This document shows, one piece after another, positions 1 to 7,524 of a stretch of DNA of 12,465 nt (its first letter is position 1; the number at the start of each line of letters is the position of its first letter). The translations under genes and the position numbers were made by a program. Where the stretch lies: positions 1 through 12,465 of the forward strand of contig JBCCZC010000144.1 in NCBI GenBank assembly GCA_039188505.1. The letters are read 5' to 3'. The stretch comes from JBCCZC01 sp039188505 (GTDB taxonomy: Bacteria; Pseudomonadota; Gammaproteobacteria; Xanthomonadales; SZUA-38). The notes below the pieces were generated by a model. The model searched no databases and had not been told where the DNA came from. It saw only the letters and a list, made by a program, of their open reading frames with translations.

Positions 1-1056
1 CGCTGGCGACCAGTGCCCGTCGATCGGGTCCGAATGCCCGTGGCCAGGCAGGTCCAGGCGATGGACCGTGAACGTGTCGGCGAGCCTTGCCGCCACGCCC
101 TCGACGCTGTCGGCGGACCGGCCGAGATCGTGGAGCAGGAGCAGGTCCGGTCCGGCACCCGTCGTGATCATGCGGAGCTGCGAACCCGCCCGCCCGACCA
201 ACCTCTCTCCCTGGGAGGGCAGCGGTACGCCGGGCGCGGCCCGCTGCTCCGTCGCCCAGGCGCTGGCTGCGGCAATGATGCGGTCGTCGGCGCCGGCTCG
301 TCCAGGCCCGATCATCTCCACGCGGCATTCCTCGGGAAGCGGGGGCAGGCGATCGGCGTGGGGCGCAAGGACGTCGTCCTCGCGGTACAGGAACAGGACC
401 GGTCGCTGCAGCTTGCCGAGCTGTTCGCCGCGGCGGTAGACGAACGGGGCCCGGTAGCCGCCAATGTAGTCGTCGCCGCGCGGCAGGATCTCCATCGCCG
501 CGCGGTGGATCGCCGCGGGCTCCGGCAGGTTGTACGCCAGCCGGTTGGCCGCTCGTTTGACATGCCACGGAAAGAAGACGTAGTGGTCCCGGAGCCGTTG
601 CCAGAGCCACCGGAGGTGCCCGCCATCGTCGCGCGGCGGATTCGGTGGCAGGTATCCGTCGAGAATGGACTCGCGCTCCTCGTCGGTGAACAGGCCGTAG
701 CCGTCGGCGATCACACGGTCGACGCGGTCGGGGTGTCGAACCGCGAATTCGACGGCGGTCAGCGCCCCGGTGTGGACGCCGACCACCAGCGCCGGGGGCA
801 GCGAGAGCTGCTCACAGATGCCCGCGAGTACGTCGGCAAAGCCGGGGATCGTCGCGTCCTCGAGGGAGTCGGAGAGGCCGAAGTGCGGCGTGTCCGGTGC
901 GATGACCGTGCACCTGCCGACCAGGCGTTCGGCGATCGGCAGCATCGCCCGGGAATCCTGCGGCGATTGATGGACCAGCAGGACCGGTGGTCCCGAACCG
1001 CCGCGGCGCAGGTGGACGCGGCGACCGTCGATCGAGAGGAAGTCGCGCCGGATCAT
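1..1056 (-). CDS. Tandem alpha/beta hydrolase-fold protein, 3' end outside window (partial)
   Basis: This frame is open from an ATG at 1056 to the left edge, giving 352 visible residues with no stop. Residues about 10-270 form one alpha/beta hydrolase-like domain: an HQSP oxyanion-loop motif (29-32), an APDTPHFGLSD strand-turn motif (53-63), a nucleophile elbow at 93-97 and a REDDVLAPH acid-loop motif (225-233). From about residue 294 a second hydrolase-like domain begins, with LLLLHDLG (305-312) and LDLPGHGHSD (334-343); its catalytic part lies outside the window. In the first domain the elbow reads G-V-H-T-G, so His95 stands where Ser, Asp or Cys is usual, and no clear catalytic His follows the acid loop; the domain may be non-catalytic or use unusual chemistry. 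There is no signal peptide, so it is probably cytoplasmic. Its ATG overlaps the stop of the binding-protein gene (ATGA), indicating translational coupling. The fold is confident; the substrate is unknown. Confidence 0.82.
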   Translation of the reverse strand, partial: MIRRDFLSIDGRRVHLRRGGSGPPVLLVHQSPQDSRAMLPIAERLVGRCTVIAPDTPHFGLSDSLEDATIPGFADVLAGICEQLSLPPALVVGVHTGALTAVEFAVRHPDRVDRVIADGYGLFTDEERESILDGYLPPNPPRDDGGHLRWLWQRLRDHYVFFPWHVKRAANRLAYNLPEPAAIHRAAMEILPRGDDYIGGYRAPFVYRRGEQLGKLQRPVLFLYREDDVLAPHADRLPPLPEECRVEMIGPGRAGADDRIIAAASAWATEQRAAPGVPLPSQGERLVGRAGSQLRMITTGAGPDLLLLHDLGRSADSVEGVAARLADTFTVHRLDLPGHGHSDPIDGHWSPA

Positions 1057-2123
1057 CCCTCGCCCGGCTGCTGCGCTGCGAAGGCCGCCTTGCCGGCGAG
1101 GATCGCGTCGTAGACCTCCTGGGAGCGCCCTCCTGCCTGCTCGATCAGGCGCTCGTGGGAGCCTGCGGTGGCTTCGCGCCAGGCGTCGCGCTCGGCCGGC
1201 GCCAGCTCGTGGACCACGACGCCGATCTCGGGAAAGGTCTCGTTCTCGATCTGCTCCAGCACGTCGCGCACGTCCTGGCGCGAGAAGTCGATCGGATCGA
1301 TCGCGTCCCGGAACGCGTGCTGGACCTCCGGCGCGAGGGCGTCGAACCAGGCCTTGTTGGCGATCACGACGCCCGTGTCGAAAGCGTGGCGCGTGCGGGT
1401 GAAGTGCGGCGCTTCCTGGGCGATACCCGTGAGCGCATACATGCCGACGCCGCTCTGCCCGGCCCGGATCAAGCCGGTCTGGAGCGACGGCACGACCTCG
1501 GGAAACGGGATCGAGATCAGATCGACGCCCATGGCCTCCCCGAAGAGCCGGGCGCCCTCGGCGGGGGAGGTCCGGAAGGCGAGCCCCGACACATCATCGG
1601 GCGCGAGCACGGGTTCGCGGGAATAGATATTGGTCCACCCGACCTCGGCCCACTGGACGAAGTGGAGACCCTTCGCCGCAAAGAGATCGGTGAAGACGTC
1701 GGCGAGATACTCGTCCATGACGTAGTCGACCTCGTCCCGCGAATCGAAGAGGAACGGCGCGAGGATGATGCTCAGCTCGGGCACCACGGAAGCCGCACCC
1801 TGCAGCGAGTAGCCGCCGACCTGAACGCGACCTCGGCGCATATTCGAAAGGGTTGATTCCTCGCTGCCAAGCTGGCCGGTCACGTACATCTGCAGGTCGA
1901 CCTGGGGGAGGGCAGCTTCGTCCATGCGCTCCTCGAAGCGCACCCACATGTCGTTCCAGGGCGTGCCCACGGCGGTGATTGCGGCCACCCGCATGGAAAC
2001 GGGTTCCGCCTTTGCCGGTCCGGCGTCGGTCGCAGCGGCTTCCGGTGGTTCGCTGCCGCCGCAGCCGACCAGCAACAGGGCGAGGGTGATGAGCAGCAGG
2101 CTCAGTCGGGTCATCGGATTCAA
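1053..2123 (-). CDS. TRAP-type (DctP-like) solute-binding lipoprotein
   Basis: The 356-residue product resembles periplasmic solute-binding proteins of TRAP carboxylate transporters. An N-terminal hydrophobic stretch (7-19) ends in the lipobox LVGC with Cys21, followed by an Ala/Pro/Glu-rich linker to about residue 43. The binding domain contains GLAFRTSPAEG (180-190), whose Arg184 matches the substrate-carboxylate-binding Arg of the DctP family, then IPFPEVVPSLQTGLIRAGQSG, the usual family helix. Position +2 after the lipidated Cys is Gly rather than Asp, which by the Lol rule predicts outer-membrane placement. A TTG start is chosen because AGGAG (2132-2136) lies 8 bases upstream; the next ATG (2114) lies 17 bases away. 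That TTG overlaps the amidase stop as TTGA. No DctQ or DctM permease subunits are in the window, so the partner is elsewhere or absent. The family call is confident; ligand and location are inferred. Confidence 0.87.
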   Translation of the reverse strand: MNPMTRLSLLLITLALLLVGCGGSEPPEAAATDAGPAKAEPVSMRVAAITAVGTPWNDMWVRFEERMDEAALPQVDLQMYVTGQLGSEESTLSNMRRGRVQVGGYSLQGAASVVPELSIILAPFLFDSRDEVDYVMDEYLADVFTDLFAAKGLHFVQWAEVGWTNIYSREPVLAPDDVSGLAFRTSPAEGARLFGEAMGVDLISIPFPEVVPSLQTGLIRAGQSGVGMYALTGIAQEAPHFTRTRHAFDTGVVIANKAWFDALAPEVQHAFRDAIDPIDFSRQDVRDVLEQIENETFPEIGVVVHELAPAERDAWREATAGSHERLIEQAGGRSQEVYDAILAGKAAFAAQQPGEG

Positions 2124-3688
2124 GCGGGGTTCTCCTGAAGAAACTTCTCGATCTTCCTATCCATAGCTGGGGTGAGGCGGAACCATTGGGTGGCTCGTTC
2201 GAGCTGGCCCGCGAGGGAGAACAGCTGGTCCTCACGCCCGAAAGCGGCGCCGAACATCGTACCGATCGGCACGTCGTCCTGCGACTGGGCAAGGGGGACC
2301 GACATCGATGGCGTACCTGCCATGTTCGCCAGCCCCGTGAACGGTCCGAAGCGCGGCACCACGGCCATGAACTGGTCGATATCCGCCGGGCTCAGGCTGA
2401 GTGTGCCGAGCGCGACGGGCGCCATGCCCAGCGTCGGCGAGAGCAGGACGTCATAGCGATCATGGAACGCGGCCATCCGCCTCGTCACGTCCTGGAACGT
2501 GCGGTAGGCGCGCTCATAGTCCGCAGCGGTCTTCGTTCGGCCGATTTCCAGGAACATCCAATTGACGGGCTCGAGGTCGTCGGGCTGCGGCTCGCGCCCG
2601 AGCGTCCGGGCGCGGTCCGTAGTTGCGACCTGTACGTAGGTCGAGAGCGCCGTAATCACGGCGTCGTTCATGGCCGCTGCGTCGAGGGTCGGTGCGGCCT
2701 CCTCGACGTGGTGTCCGAGAGATTCGCAGAGTTTCGCCGCGTCGTCGGCTGCGGCGAGGCATGCCGGCTCCACTTCGCTGCCCGAGGGCGGTCGCGTCAT
2801 CAAGGCGATCTTCAGCGGTTCGGGATCCCTGCCGGCAGCCTCGAGATAGCGACCCGCGATCGGCGGCGAGGCGAAATACTGGCCCGGCGCGAAGCCAGCG
2901 GTCGCGTCGAGGAGGGCGGCGCTGTCGCGGACCGTTCGGGTGAGCGCATGGGCCGTCGACAGACCCATCCAGCCCTGCTGATCCAGCGGCACGCGGCCAC
3001 GCGTCGGCTTGAGGCCGAACAAGCCGCAGCAGCTCGCGGGCGTGCGGATCGACCCGAGGCCGTCACTGCCGTTCGCCATGGGCACCATGCCCGCAGCGAC
3101 GGCTGCTGCTGCCCCGCCGGAAGAACCGCCGGCCGTCAGCTCGAGATTCCAGGGGTTGCGCGTAAGGCCCCAGGTCCGGCTCTCCGTTGTCCCGGTCATG
3201 GCCAGCTCCGGCACCGCCGTTCGTCCGGCGAGGACCAGCCCGGCTTGACGATAGCGGCGGACCAGCTCGCTGTCCCGCTCGGCGGCAGCGCCCCGGAAGA
3301 AAGCGCTACCGCTGGTGCTCGCCGTGCCGGCCATTGCGAGATGGAGGTCCTTCAGCAGGAACGGTACGCCGGCGAAGGGGCCGCTAACGCCCGCCTCGAT
3401 CTGTGACCGGGCTAGCGCCTCATAGGTCTCCGTGACGGCATTCACCGTCGGATTCAGCCGGGCAATCGCCCGCAGCGCGAGCGTGAGCAGTTCCCCGGCC
3501 GTGGTCTCGCCGGACGCGACGAGCTGTGCGAGGCCAAGGCCGTCGTAGCTGGTGTATTCGCCGGGAGGGCCAGCGCGAACGGATTCGCTTCGGCCGGCGA
3601 GCGCCATCGCTGGCAGCGCCAGACCGAGCTTCAATAGGGACCGACGCCGTTGATCGATGGCGCCCGGTTGCTCGTTCATGCTATCCAA
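2120..3688 (-). CDS. Tat-exported amidase-signature-family hydrolase
   Basis: This is an amidase signature enzyme of about 520 residues, hydrolysing amide bonds with a Ser-cisSer-Lys triad. Numbered from the internal ATG at 3679, Lys110 lies in PFLLKDL, the cis-Ser (about 186) in GGSSGG, and the nucleophile Ser210 in DGLGSIRTPAS. The flanking CCGLFGLKPTRGRVP is also typical of the family, and total length is normal. The N-terminus carries DQRRRSLLKLGLALPAMALAG, a twin-arginine signal with a hydrophobic core, so the folded enzyme is probably exported to the periplasm. The start is uncertain. TTG at 3688 has AGGAG (3695-3699) 6 bases upstream; ATG 3679 is too far from that site (15 bases); ATG 3715 has GGAG 9 bases upstream but would give a long pre-Tat region and overlap the divergent gene. 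Its stop overlaps the start of the binding-protein gene, so it heads a coupled unit. Substrate unknown. Confidence 0.88.
   Translation of the reverse strand: MDSMNEQPGAIDQRRRSLLKLGLALPAMALAGRSESVRAGPPGEYTSYDGLGLAQLVASGETTAGELLTLALRAIARLNPTVNAVTETYEALARSQIEAGVSGPFAGVPFLLKDLHLAMAGTASTSGSAFFRGAAAERDSELVRRYRQAGLVLAGRTAVPELAMTGTTESRTWGLTRNPWNLELTAGGSSGGAAAAVAAGMVPMANGSDGLGSIRTPASCCGLFGLKPTRGRVPLDQQGWMGLSTAHALTRTVRDSAALLDATAGFAPGQYFASPPIAGRYLEAAGRDPEPLKIALMTRPPSGSEVEPACLAAADDAAKLCESLGHHVEEAAPTLDAAAMNDAVITALSTYVQVATTDRARTLGREPQPDDLEPVNWMFLEIGRTKTAADYERAYRTFQDVTRRMAAFHDRYDVLLSPTLGMAPVALGTLSLSPADIDQFMAVVPRFGPFTGLANMAGTPSMSVPLAQSQDDVPIGTMFGAAFGREDQLFSLAGQLERATQWFRLTPAMDRKIEKFLQENPA
2132..2136 (-). promoter_or_regulatory. 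Ribosome binding site deciding a TTG start
   Basis: AGGAG on the minus strand sits 8 bases before the TTG at 2123 and lies inside the last codons of the amidase gene. It supports the TTG over the ATG at 2114 and means the downstream gene is initiated while the amidase gene is still being translated. Confidence 0.65.
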
Positions 3689-3713
3689 TACGCTCTCCTG
3701 AGGCCCTTCGCTC

Positions 3714-4271
3714 ATGACCCGGATCTCCACGCCACCTATCGATGATCTGCCCGCTGCCGTTCGTGCACGCCTCGAAGGCGCCGAATCGCTCATGGGCTTT
3801 CTGCCCAACGACGCGCTCGTCATGGCGCGCCACCCGGCGCTGCTCGATGCCTTCGCCGCGCTGGTCGGCGCCGTTTACGGACCGGGCCGCGTCGCCCCGG
3901 AACTGAAGCGTCTGGTCGGCCTCGTCACGAGCAGCGCGGCCGGTTGCCGCTACTGCCAGGCCCATGCCGCCTACGGCGCGCAGCGCCTCGGTGTGTCGCC
4001 CGACAAGCTGGCGGACGTCTGGCAGTTTTCGACCTCGCCGCACTTCACGGCTGCGGAGCGGGCGGCGCTCGAGGTCGCGCTGCGCGGCGGCCAGAGTCCG
4101 GCGGACGTCGACGCTCCAGCCTTCGCCGCGCTCGCGAAACACTTCGATGCTGACGAAATCGTCGAGATCACCGCCGTCATCGGCCTCTTCGGTTTCCTCA
4201 ACCGCTGGAACCAGGTGCTCGACACCGACCTCGAAGCGGCACCGGCGCGAGCGTTGCCGAATCGTCGCTAG
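3714..4271 (+). CDS. Carboxymuconolactone decarboxylase/AhpD-like protein
   Basis: The 185-residue all-helical protein belongs to the CMD/AhpD-like superfamily. The core motif is GCRYCQAH with Cys78, Cys81 and His84, the arrangement used for thiol-based peroxidase or disulfide-reductase activity in AhpD relatives; true decarboxylases of the family generally lack the cysteine pair. The C-terminal FGFLNRWNQVLDTDLE (159-174) is also typical of CMD-like proteins. No signal peptide is present, so it is predicted cytoplasmic. A GAGG about 10 bases before the ATG can serve as ribosome binding site. The gene diverges from the amidase with at most 25-34 bases between starts, so its promoter must lie at least partly within the amidase 5' coding region. 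It may provide thiol-based oxidant defence for the adjacent catabolic genes, but that is inference; the exact reaction cannot be read from the sequence. Confidence 0.85.
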   Translation: MTRISTPPIDDLPAAVRARLEGAESLMGFLPNDALVMARHPALLDAFAALVGAVYGPGRVAPELKRLVGLVTSSAAGCRYCQAHAAYGAQRLGVSPDKLADVWQFSTSPHFTAAERAALEVALRGGQSPADVDAPAFAALAKHFDADEIVEITAVIGLFGFLNRWNQVLDTDLEAAPARALPNRR

Positions 4272-4429
4272 CTCGAGCCCATCGCCAAGCTGTGGGTTGA
4301 AGCTCAGCACCGGCCTAAGCCTCGGCCTTCGTCGGAAGCAGCCCGCTGAAAACGTGCGGGATTCGAGCACGACACTGTTCGGATTCCGGGTCTGGAAGGG
4401 CCACTGGAGGACCGTGTCCGAGCGGGAGA

Positions 4430-5155
4430 CTAGCTCGATCGCTCGTCGGTGAGGGACACGAGCTCGTAGGCCGTCTGCATGTAGCCGCCGACGGCGGCTT
4501 TCAGGAACACGTAGTCGCCGTCGGCTGTGCACCAGATGTCATAGGGAGGATGCTCCTCGGGGAGGTCCTCGGCAGTATCCGTGAACTGAAAATGCAGCGC
4601 GTCGAAGGTTCCGGCCTCGACGGTCACCCGCTCCTCGCCGACGAAGACGATACTCATGCCGAGGCGAAACAGCGCCGGCCCCGTCGCCCCGCGATGGTCC
4701 GGAGAGGTCAGCATGTAGTTCTTCCGAAACTGGCGACCGGGTCCTTGGGAAAGGTCGAAGCTGCCGAGCAGCCACGCGTCGCCAGCGATCGGGTGCGAGC
4801 CGAGGCCTGCGATCGCGCCGTCGAGATCCATGCGCTGGGAGATCCGCCCGTCGCGGACGTTGATCGATTCGCTTTCCGCGCGCCGGTCGGTGAAATGGAA
4901 CCAGCCGCTACCCATGAAATCACCGCCGACGTCGAGGCGAACGAAGCAATCGAGCGGTCGCCAGGTCGGATCGAGGCTGAGCGTCACGTGCCGCAGCACC
5001 GGCGGCGGGTCGTCGATCTCGCAGCGGGCCTGCAGCGTGCGCCGACCATCCGGATGGACCGTCTGGATGAAGTTCTCCCAGCCGCGCTCGGCGCCCAGTC
5101 GATGTTCCTGATTGCTGGTATAGCGAATCCTGCCGTGAAGCGTGCGATGGCCCAT
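4430..5155 (-). CDS. Unrecognised soluble protein, possibly beta-barrel (DUF3108-like)
   Basis: I do not recognise this 241-residue protein. The ATG at 5155 is chosen because the longer frame (to 5209) would run into the terminator hairpin of the upstream receptor gene; GGGA and GAGG sit just before this ATG. The protein has no signal peptide or membrane segment. It shows alternating strand-like segments rich in aromatic residues, for example VRLDVGGDFMGSGWFHFTD (72-90), and a C-terminal section with VTVEAGTFDALHFQF (178-192) followed by YDIWCTADGDYVFLKA (205-220). The 'valued-by-GTFDALHF then tested-in-W' pattern recalls DUF3108-type beta-barrel ligand-binding proteins, but this is a resemblance, not an identification. 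It lies downstream of the TonB receptor in the same direction, behind an intrinsic terminator, and converges with the CMD-like gene across 158 bases with no clear terminator. Expression may depend on read-through or a promoter inside the receptor gene. Confidence 0.72.
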   Translation of the reverse strand: MGHRTLHGRIRYTSNQEHRLGAERGWENFIQTVHPDGRRTLQARCEIDDPPPVLRHVTLSLDPTWRPLDCFVRLDVGGDFMGSGWFHFTDRRAESESINVRDGRISQRMDLDGAIAGLGSHPIAGDAWLLGSFDLSQGPGRQFRKNYMLTSPDHRGATGPALFRLGMSIVFVGEERVTVEAGTFDALHFQFTDTAEDLPEEHPPYDIWCTADGDYVFLKAAVGGYMQTAYELVSLTDERSS

Positions 5156-5178
5156 GAGCCTCGTCCCGTGCTGAGCGG

Positions 5179-5215
5179 AAAAAAACGGGGCAGTGCGGCC
5201 GGACCGCACTGCCCC
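5179..5215 (-). terminator. Rho-independent terminator after the TonB receptor gene
   Basis: A perfect 12-bp stem (GGGGCAGTGCGG at 5187-5198 pairing with 5204-5215) encloses a 5-base loop. On the minus strand the stem is followed, after one base, by seven T residues (complement of the A-run 5179-5185). It begins 12 bases after the receptor stop codon at 5228, as expected for its transcript end, and it separates the receptor from the unrecognised gene at 4430-5155. Confidence 0.9.
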
Positions 5216-5227
5216 AGGGGAGGAACG

Positions 5228-7480
5228 TCAGAAGCTGTAGTTGAACCGCACGCGATAGGTACGCGGGTCGTCGATATAGGCGAAGCCGCCGAGGGCGGAG
5301 ACCACGTAGGTCTCGTCCGTGCAGTTGTCACACTCGGCCGTCACGCTCCAGTTGCCGTTCTTCGGCTCGAAGGTGAGGCCGGCGGTGATCACGTCATAGG
5401 ACTCGGAGAATGACTCGGGCGTATTGCTCGTGCCGGTCCACTGATCGCCCACGGAGCTCCAGATGAGGGAGGGCCGAAGCATGTAGTCGCCGATGTCTCC
5501 GTCGTAGGTCGCGCCCACGGTCACGGTGTAATCCGGCGAGCGGACCGGCTCGGCGATGCTGCCGTTCGGGGCCACGATACCCACGCCACAGGAGCCGGCG
5601 TCACCGCCGAGGCAGGCCTGCTGCTGCGCGAGGATGCTCGGGTCGATGCTGGTGTACTCCGCGTCCTGGTAGCCGATATTCAGGAACGTGTTGAGCGCCG
5701 GTGTCGGGGTCCATACGAACTCGAGCTCGATGCCTTCGATGTCGAGATCGGCGAAGTTCTGGGTAATGAACTGGATGGCGCCGGTCGCGGGATCCTCGAA
5801 GGCCGACGGGAGCTGGAAATCCTCGACGTCGGTCATGAACGCGGTGATGTTGCTCCGGAAGGTCCGGCTCCAGTCAGCCCGCAGGCCGAGCTCGTAGGAC
5901 CACACCTTCTCGGGATCGAAGGGCTGGATCGTGCCCGCGGACGTCCCCCGGGCGTTCCAGCCGCCGGACTTGAAGCCCCGCGTGGCCGAGACGTAGCCGT
6001 TGATGTCGTCGCTGAAGTTGTACTGGGCGGCGACCCGCGGCGTGACGATCGACTCGTCCTGCGACGTCGGAATGCCGAGCGCCTGGATATCCCCGGTGTT
6101 GAAGCCCGGTCCGGCGTTCGGATTCGGGTTCGCGCGATAGGCAATGTCCTTCTCCTCGTCCGTGTAGCGGGCGCCGAGCGTGAAGGTCCACTTCTCGTTC
6201 ATGTGGTAGTCGAACTGCCCGTAGAACGCGAAGGCCTCCGTCGTGTTGTCGAGGACGCGGTCCGCGAGCACCAGCGGCAGCCCCGTTGGCGTGCCGATAT
6301 CGAGGGTGAACACGTCGCCGAAGTCGGTCGTGTTGTCCTCGTCCAGGTAGTAGAAGCCGGCGACGTAGTCGATCTTGCCGTCATCCGTGCTGCCAACGAG
6401 CTTGATTTCCTGGGTGAAGCTGTCGTGCTCGCCCTGGTTGGCGATGGTGAAACCGCCGGAAGGGAGCGGGCCATCGAAGAAATCGAGCGAGAAGTCCTGG
6501 TCGAGCGAGATATAGCCGGTGATGAAGCTCAGCGCTCCCCAGGCGACGTCGACCGTCACGTCCGAGGTGATGATCAGCGTCTCGGTGACGTTGCCCTGGC
6601 CGAAGCCGGCCTTCTCGCCGACGAGGATGCCGTTGAGGTTGCCGTCCTGGCGGAAGCCGGTGTTGGTGATCCGATCGTCGCCATCCTCGAAGTTGAGGAC
6701 GTTGGCGTGGTCGGAGTCGAGGTAGGCGATCGACGCATCCCAGGTGATCGTATCGCTTGCGAGCCAGCGGAACGCGCCGCGCAGGCCGTAGCTCTCCTCG
6801 AAGTTGAAGTCGTTCTCGCCCGTGGTGCGGTTATCGACGAAGCCGTCGTCCTCGACGTAGTAGGCGGAGAATTTGGTGAAGAAGCGATCGCTCACGGGTA
6901 CATCGACCGAGGCGCTTGCGGTCAGGCGGCTGTAGTTGCCGTAGCTCAGCTCGAAGCGGCCGCCCTGTTCTTCCTGCGGCTTCTGCAGGATCACGTTGAT
7001 GGCGCCGCCGGTCGTGTTCCGACCGAAGAGCGTGCCCTGCGGCCCGCGTAGTACCTCGACGCGCTCGACGTCGAAGAGCGAGAAGTTGTTCGCGTTCTGA
7101 CGCGTGATGTAGATGTCGTCGATGTAGGAACCGACCGGCGGATCGAAGGTCGCGATCGATTCCGTGTTGTTGAGGCCCCGGATCGAGTAGGTGTTGCCGG
7201 AACCGAGGCCCGTGTTGTTGTGGGCGATCATGTTCGGCACCACCCGGGCGAGGTCCAGCGCCTCGGTGATCTGATATTCGGCGAGCTGCCCTCGGGAGAA
7301 GGCGCTTACCGCGATCGGCACTTCCTGCAGACTCTGTTCGCGGCGCTGGGCCGTAACGACGACTTCCTCGAATCCGATCTCGTCGTCGCCCGACTGCGCG
7401 CCGGCCGGAGCGGCGGTGATTCCTAGTGCCAAAGCAAGCGCACAGTAGATGGACGTACGCCCGTAATTGATCCCTCGCAC
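5228..7480 (-). CDS. TonB-dependent outer-membrane receptor
   Basis: The 750-residue protein is a complete TonB-dependent receptor that imports a bound substrate across the outer membrane using TonB-ExbBD energy. Residues 1-28 form a signal peptide ending AGA. The TonB box EEVVVTAQR spans about 38-46. The plug (about 55-170) contains VEVLRGPQGTLFGRNTTGGA, the family hallmark. The rest is a beta-barrel rich in Asn, Asp and aromatics, ending RVRFNYSF with the C-terminal Phe recognised by the BAM machinery. Two Cys pairs are present, one in the extracellular-loop-like ACLGGDAGSCG and one CxxC at 717/720, possibly disulfides. There is no N-terminal signalling extension, so sigma/anti-sigma control is not expected. 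The start is GTG, supported by AGGAGG 8 bases upstream. The sequence is of the type common in sphingomonads and marine gammaproteobacteria; the substrate cannot be assigned. Confidence 0.95.
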   Translation of the reverse strand: MRGINYGRTSIYCALALALGITAAPAGAQSGDDEIGFEEVVVTAQRREQSLQEVPIAVSAFSRGQLAEYQITEALDLARVVPNMIAHNNTGLGSGNTYSIRGLNNTESIATFDPPVGSYIDDIYITRQNANNFSLFDVERVEVLRGPQGTLFGRNTTGGAINVILQKPQEEQGGRFELSYGNYSRLTASASVDVPVSDRFFTKFSAYYVEDDGFVDNRTTGENDFNFEESYGLRGAFRWLASDTITWDASIAYLDSDHANVLNFEDGDDRITNTGFRQDGNLNGILVGEKAGFGQGNVTETLIITSDVTVDVAWGALSFITGYISLDQDFSLDFFDGPLPSGGFTIANQGEHDSFTQEIKLVGSTDDGKIDYVAGFYYLDEDNTTDFGDVFTLDIGTPTGLPLVLADRVLDNTTEAFAFYGQFDYHMNEKWTFTLGARYTDEEKDIAYRANPNPNAGPGFNTGDIQALGIPTSQDESIVTPRVAAQYNFSDDINGYVSATRGFKSGGWNARGTSAGTIQPFDPEKVWSYELGLRADWSRTFRSNITAFMTDVEDFQLPSAFEDPATGAIQFITQNFADLDIEGIELEFVWTPTPALNTFLNIGYQDAEYTSIDPSILAQQQACLGGDAGSCGVGIVAPNGSIAEPVRSPDYTVTVGATYDGDIGDYMLRPSLIWSSVGDQWTGTSNTPESFSESYDVITAGLTFEPKNGNWSVTAECDNCTDETYVVSALGGFAYIDDPRTYRVRFNYSF

Positions 7481-7488
7481 GGCAGAGC

Positions 7489-7494
7489 CCTCCT
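7489..7494 (-). promoter_or_regulatory. Strong ribosome binding site for the GTG start of the TonB receptor
   Basis: AGGAGG on the minus strand lies 8 bases before the GTG at 7480. It fixes that start, which no nearby ATG could provide, and suggests strong translation despite the GTG. Confidence 0.7.
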
Positions 7495-7495
7495 C

Positions 7496-7524
7496 TTTAC
7501 CCAGATGTGAATGCAGCGTATAAG
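7496..7524 (+). promoter_or_regulatory. Candidate sigma-70 promoter for the divergent membrane-protein gene
   Basis: TTTACC (7496-7501; four of six to TTGACA) and TATAAG (7519-7524; five of six to TATAAT) are separated by exactly 17 bases. A start near 7531 would leave a leader of about 85 bases before the ATG at 7616 and would cross the receptor promoter region, so the two promoters could interfere. Weak, sequence-only evidence. Confidence 0.33.

Noticed and set aside
13..1113. Long plus-strand open frame (366 codons) opposite the alpha/beta hydrolase
   Set aside because: It is a mirror frame of a GC-rich gene; the minus strand encodes clear hydrolase motifs and the plus frame is Arg/Gly/Val-rich with no recognisable domain.
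2186..3406. Plus-strand open frame of 406 codons opposite the amidase
   Set aside because: The amidase signature is unmistakable on the minus strand; this frame has low-complexity Arg/Gly-rich composition.
4342..4360. Hairpin CCCGC-N9-GCGGG between the convergent CMD-like and unrecognised genes
   Set aside because: Only 5 bp of stem and no T-run on either strand; not a convincing terminator.
4550..5413. Plus-strand frame of 287 codons across the unrecognised gene and the receptor end
   Set aside because: It crosses a strong terminator and the end of the receptor, and looks like an antisense shadow.
6203..7051. Plus-strand frame of 282 codons inside the TonB receptor
   Set aside because: Val/Glu/Arg-rich mirror of the Asp/Asn-rich receptor sequence; no family motif.
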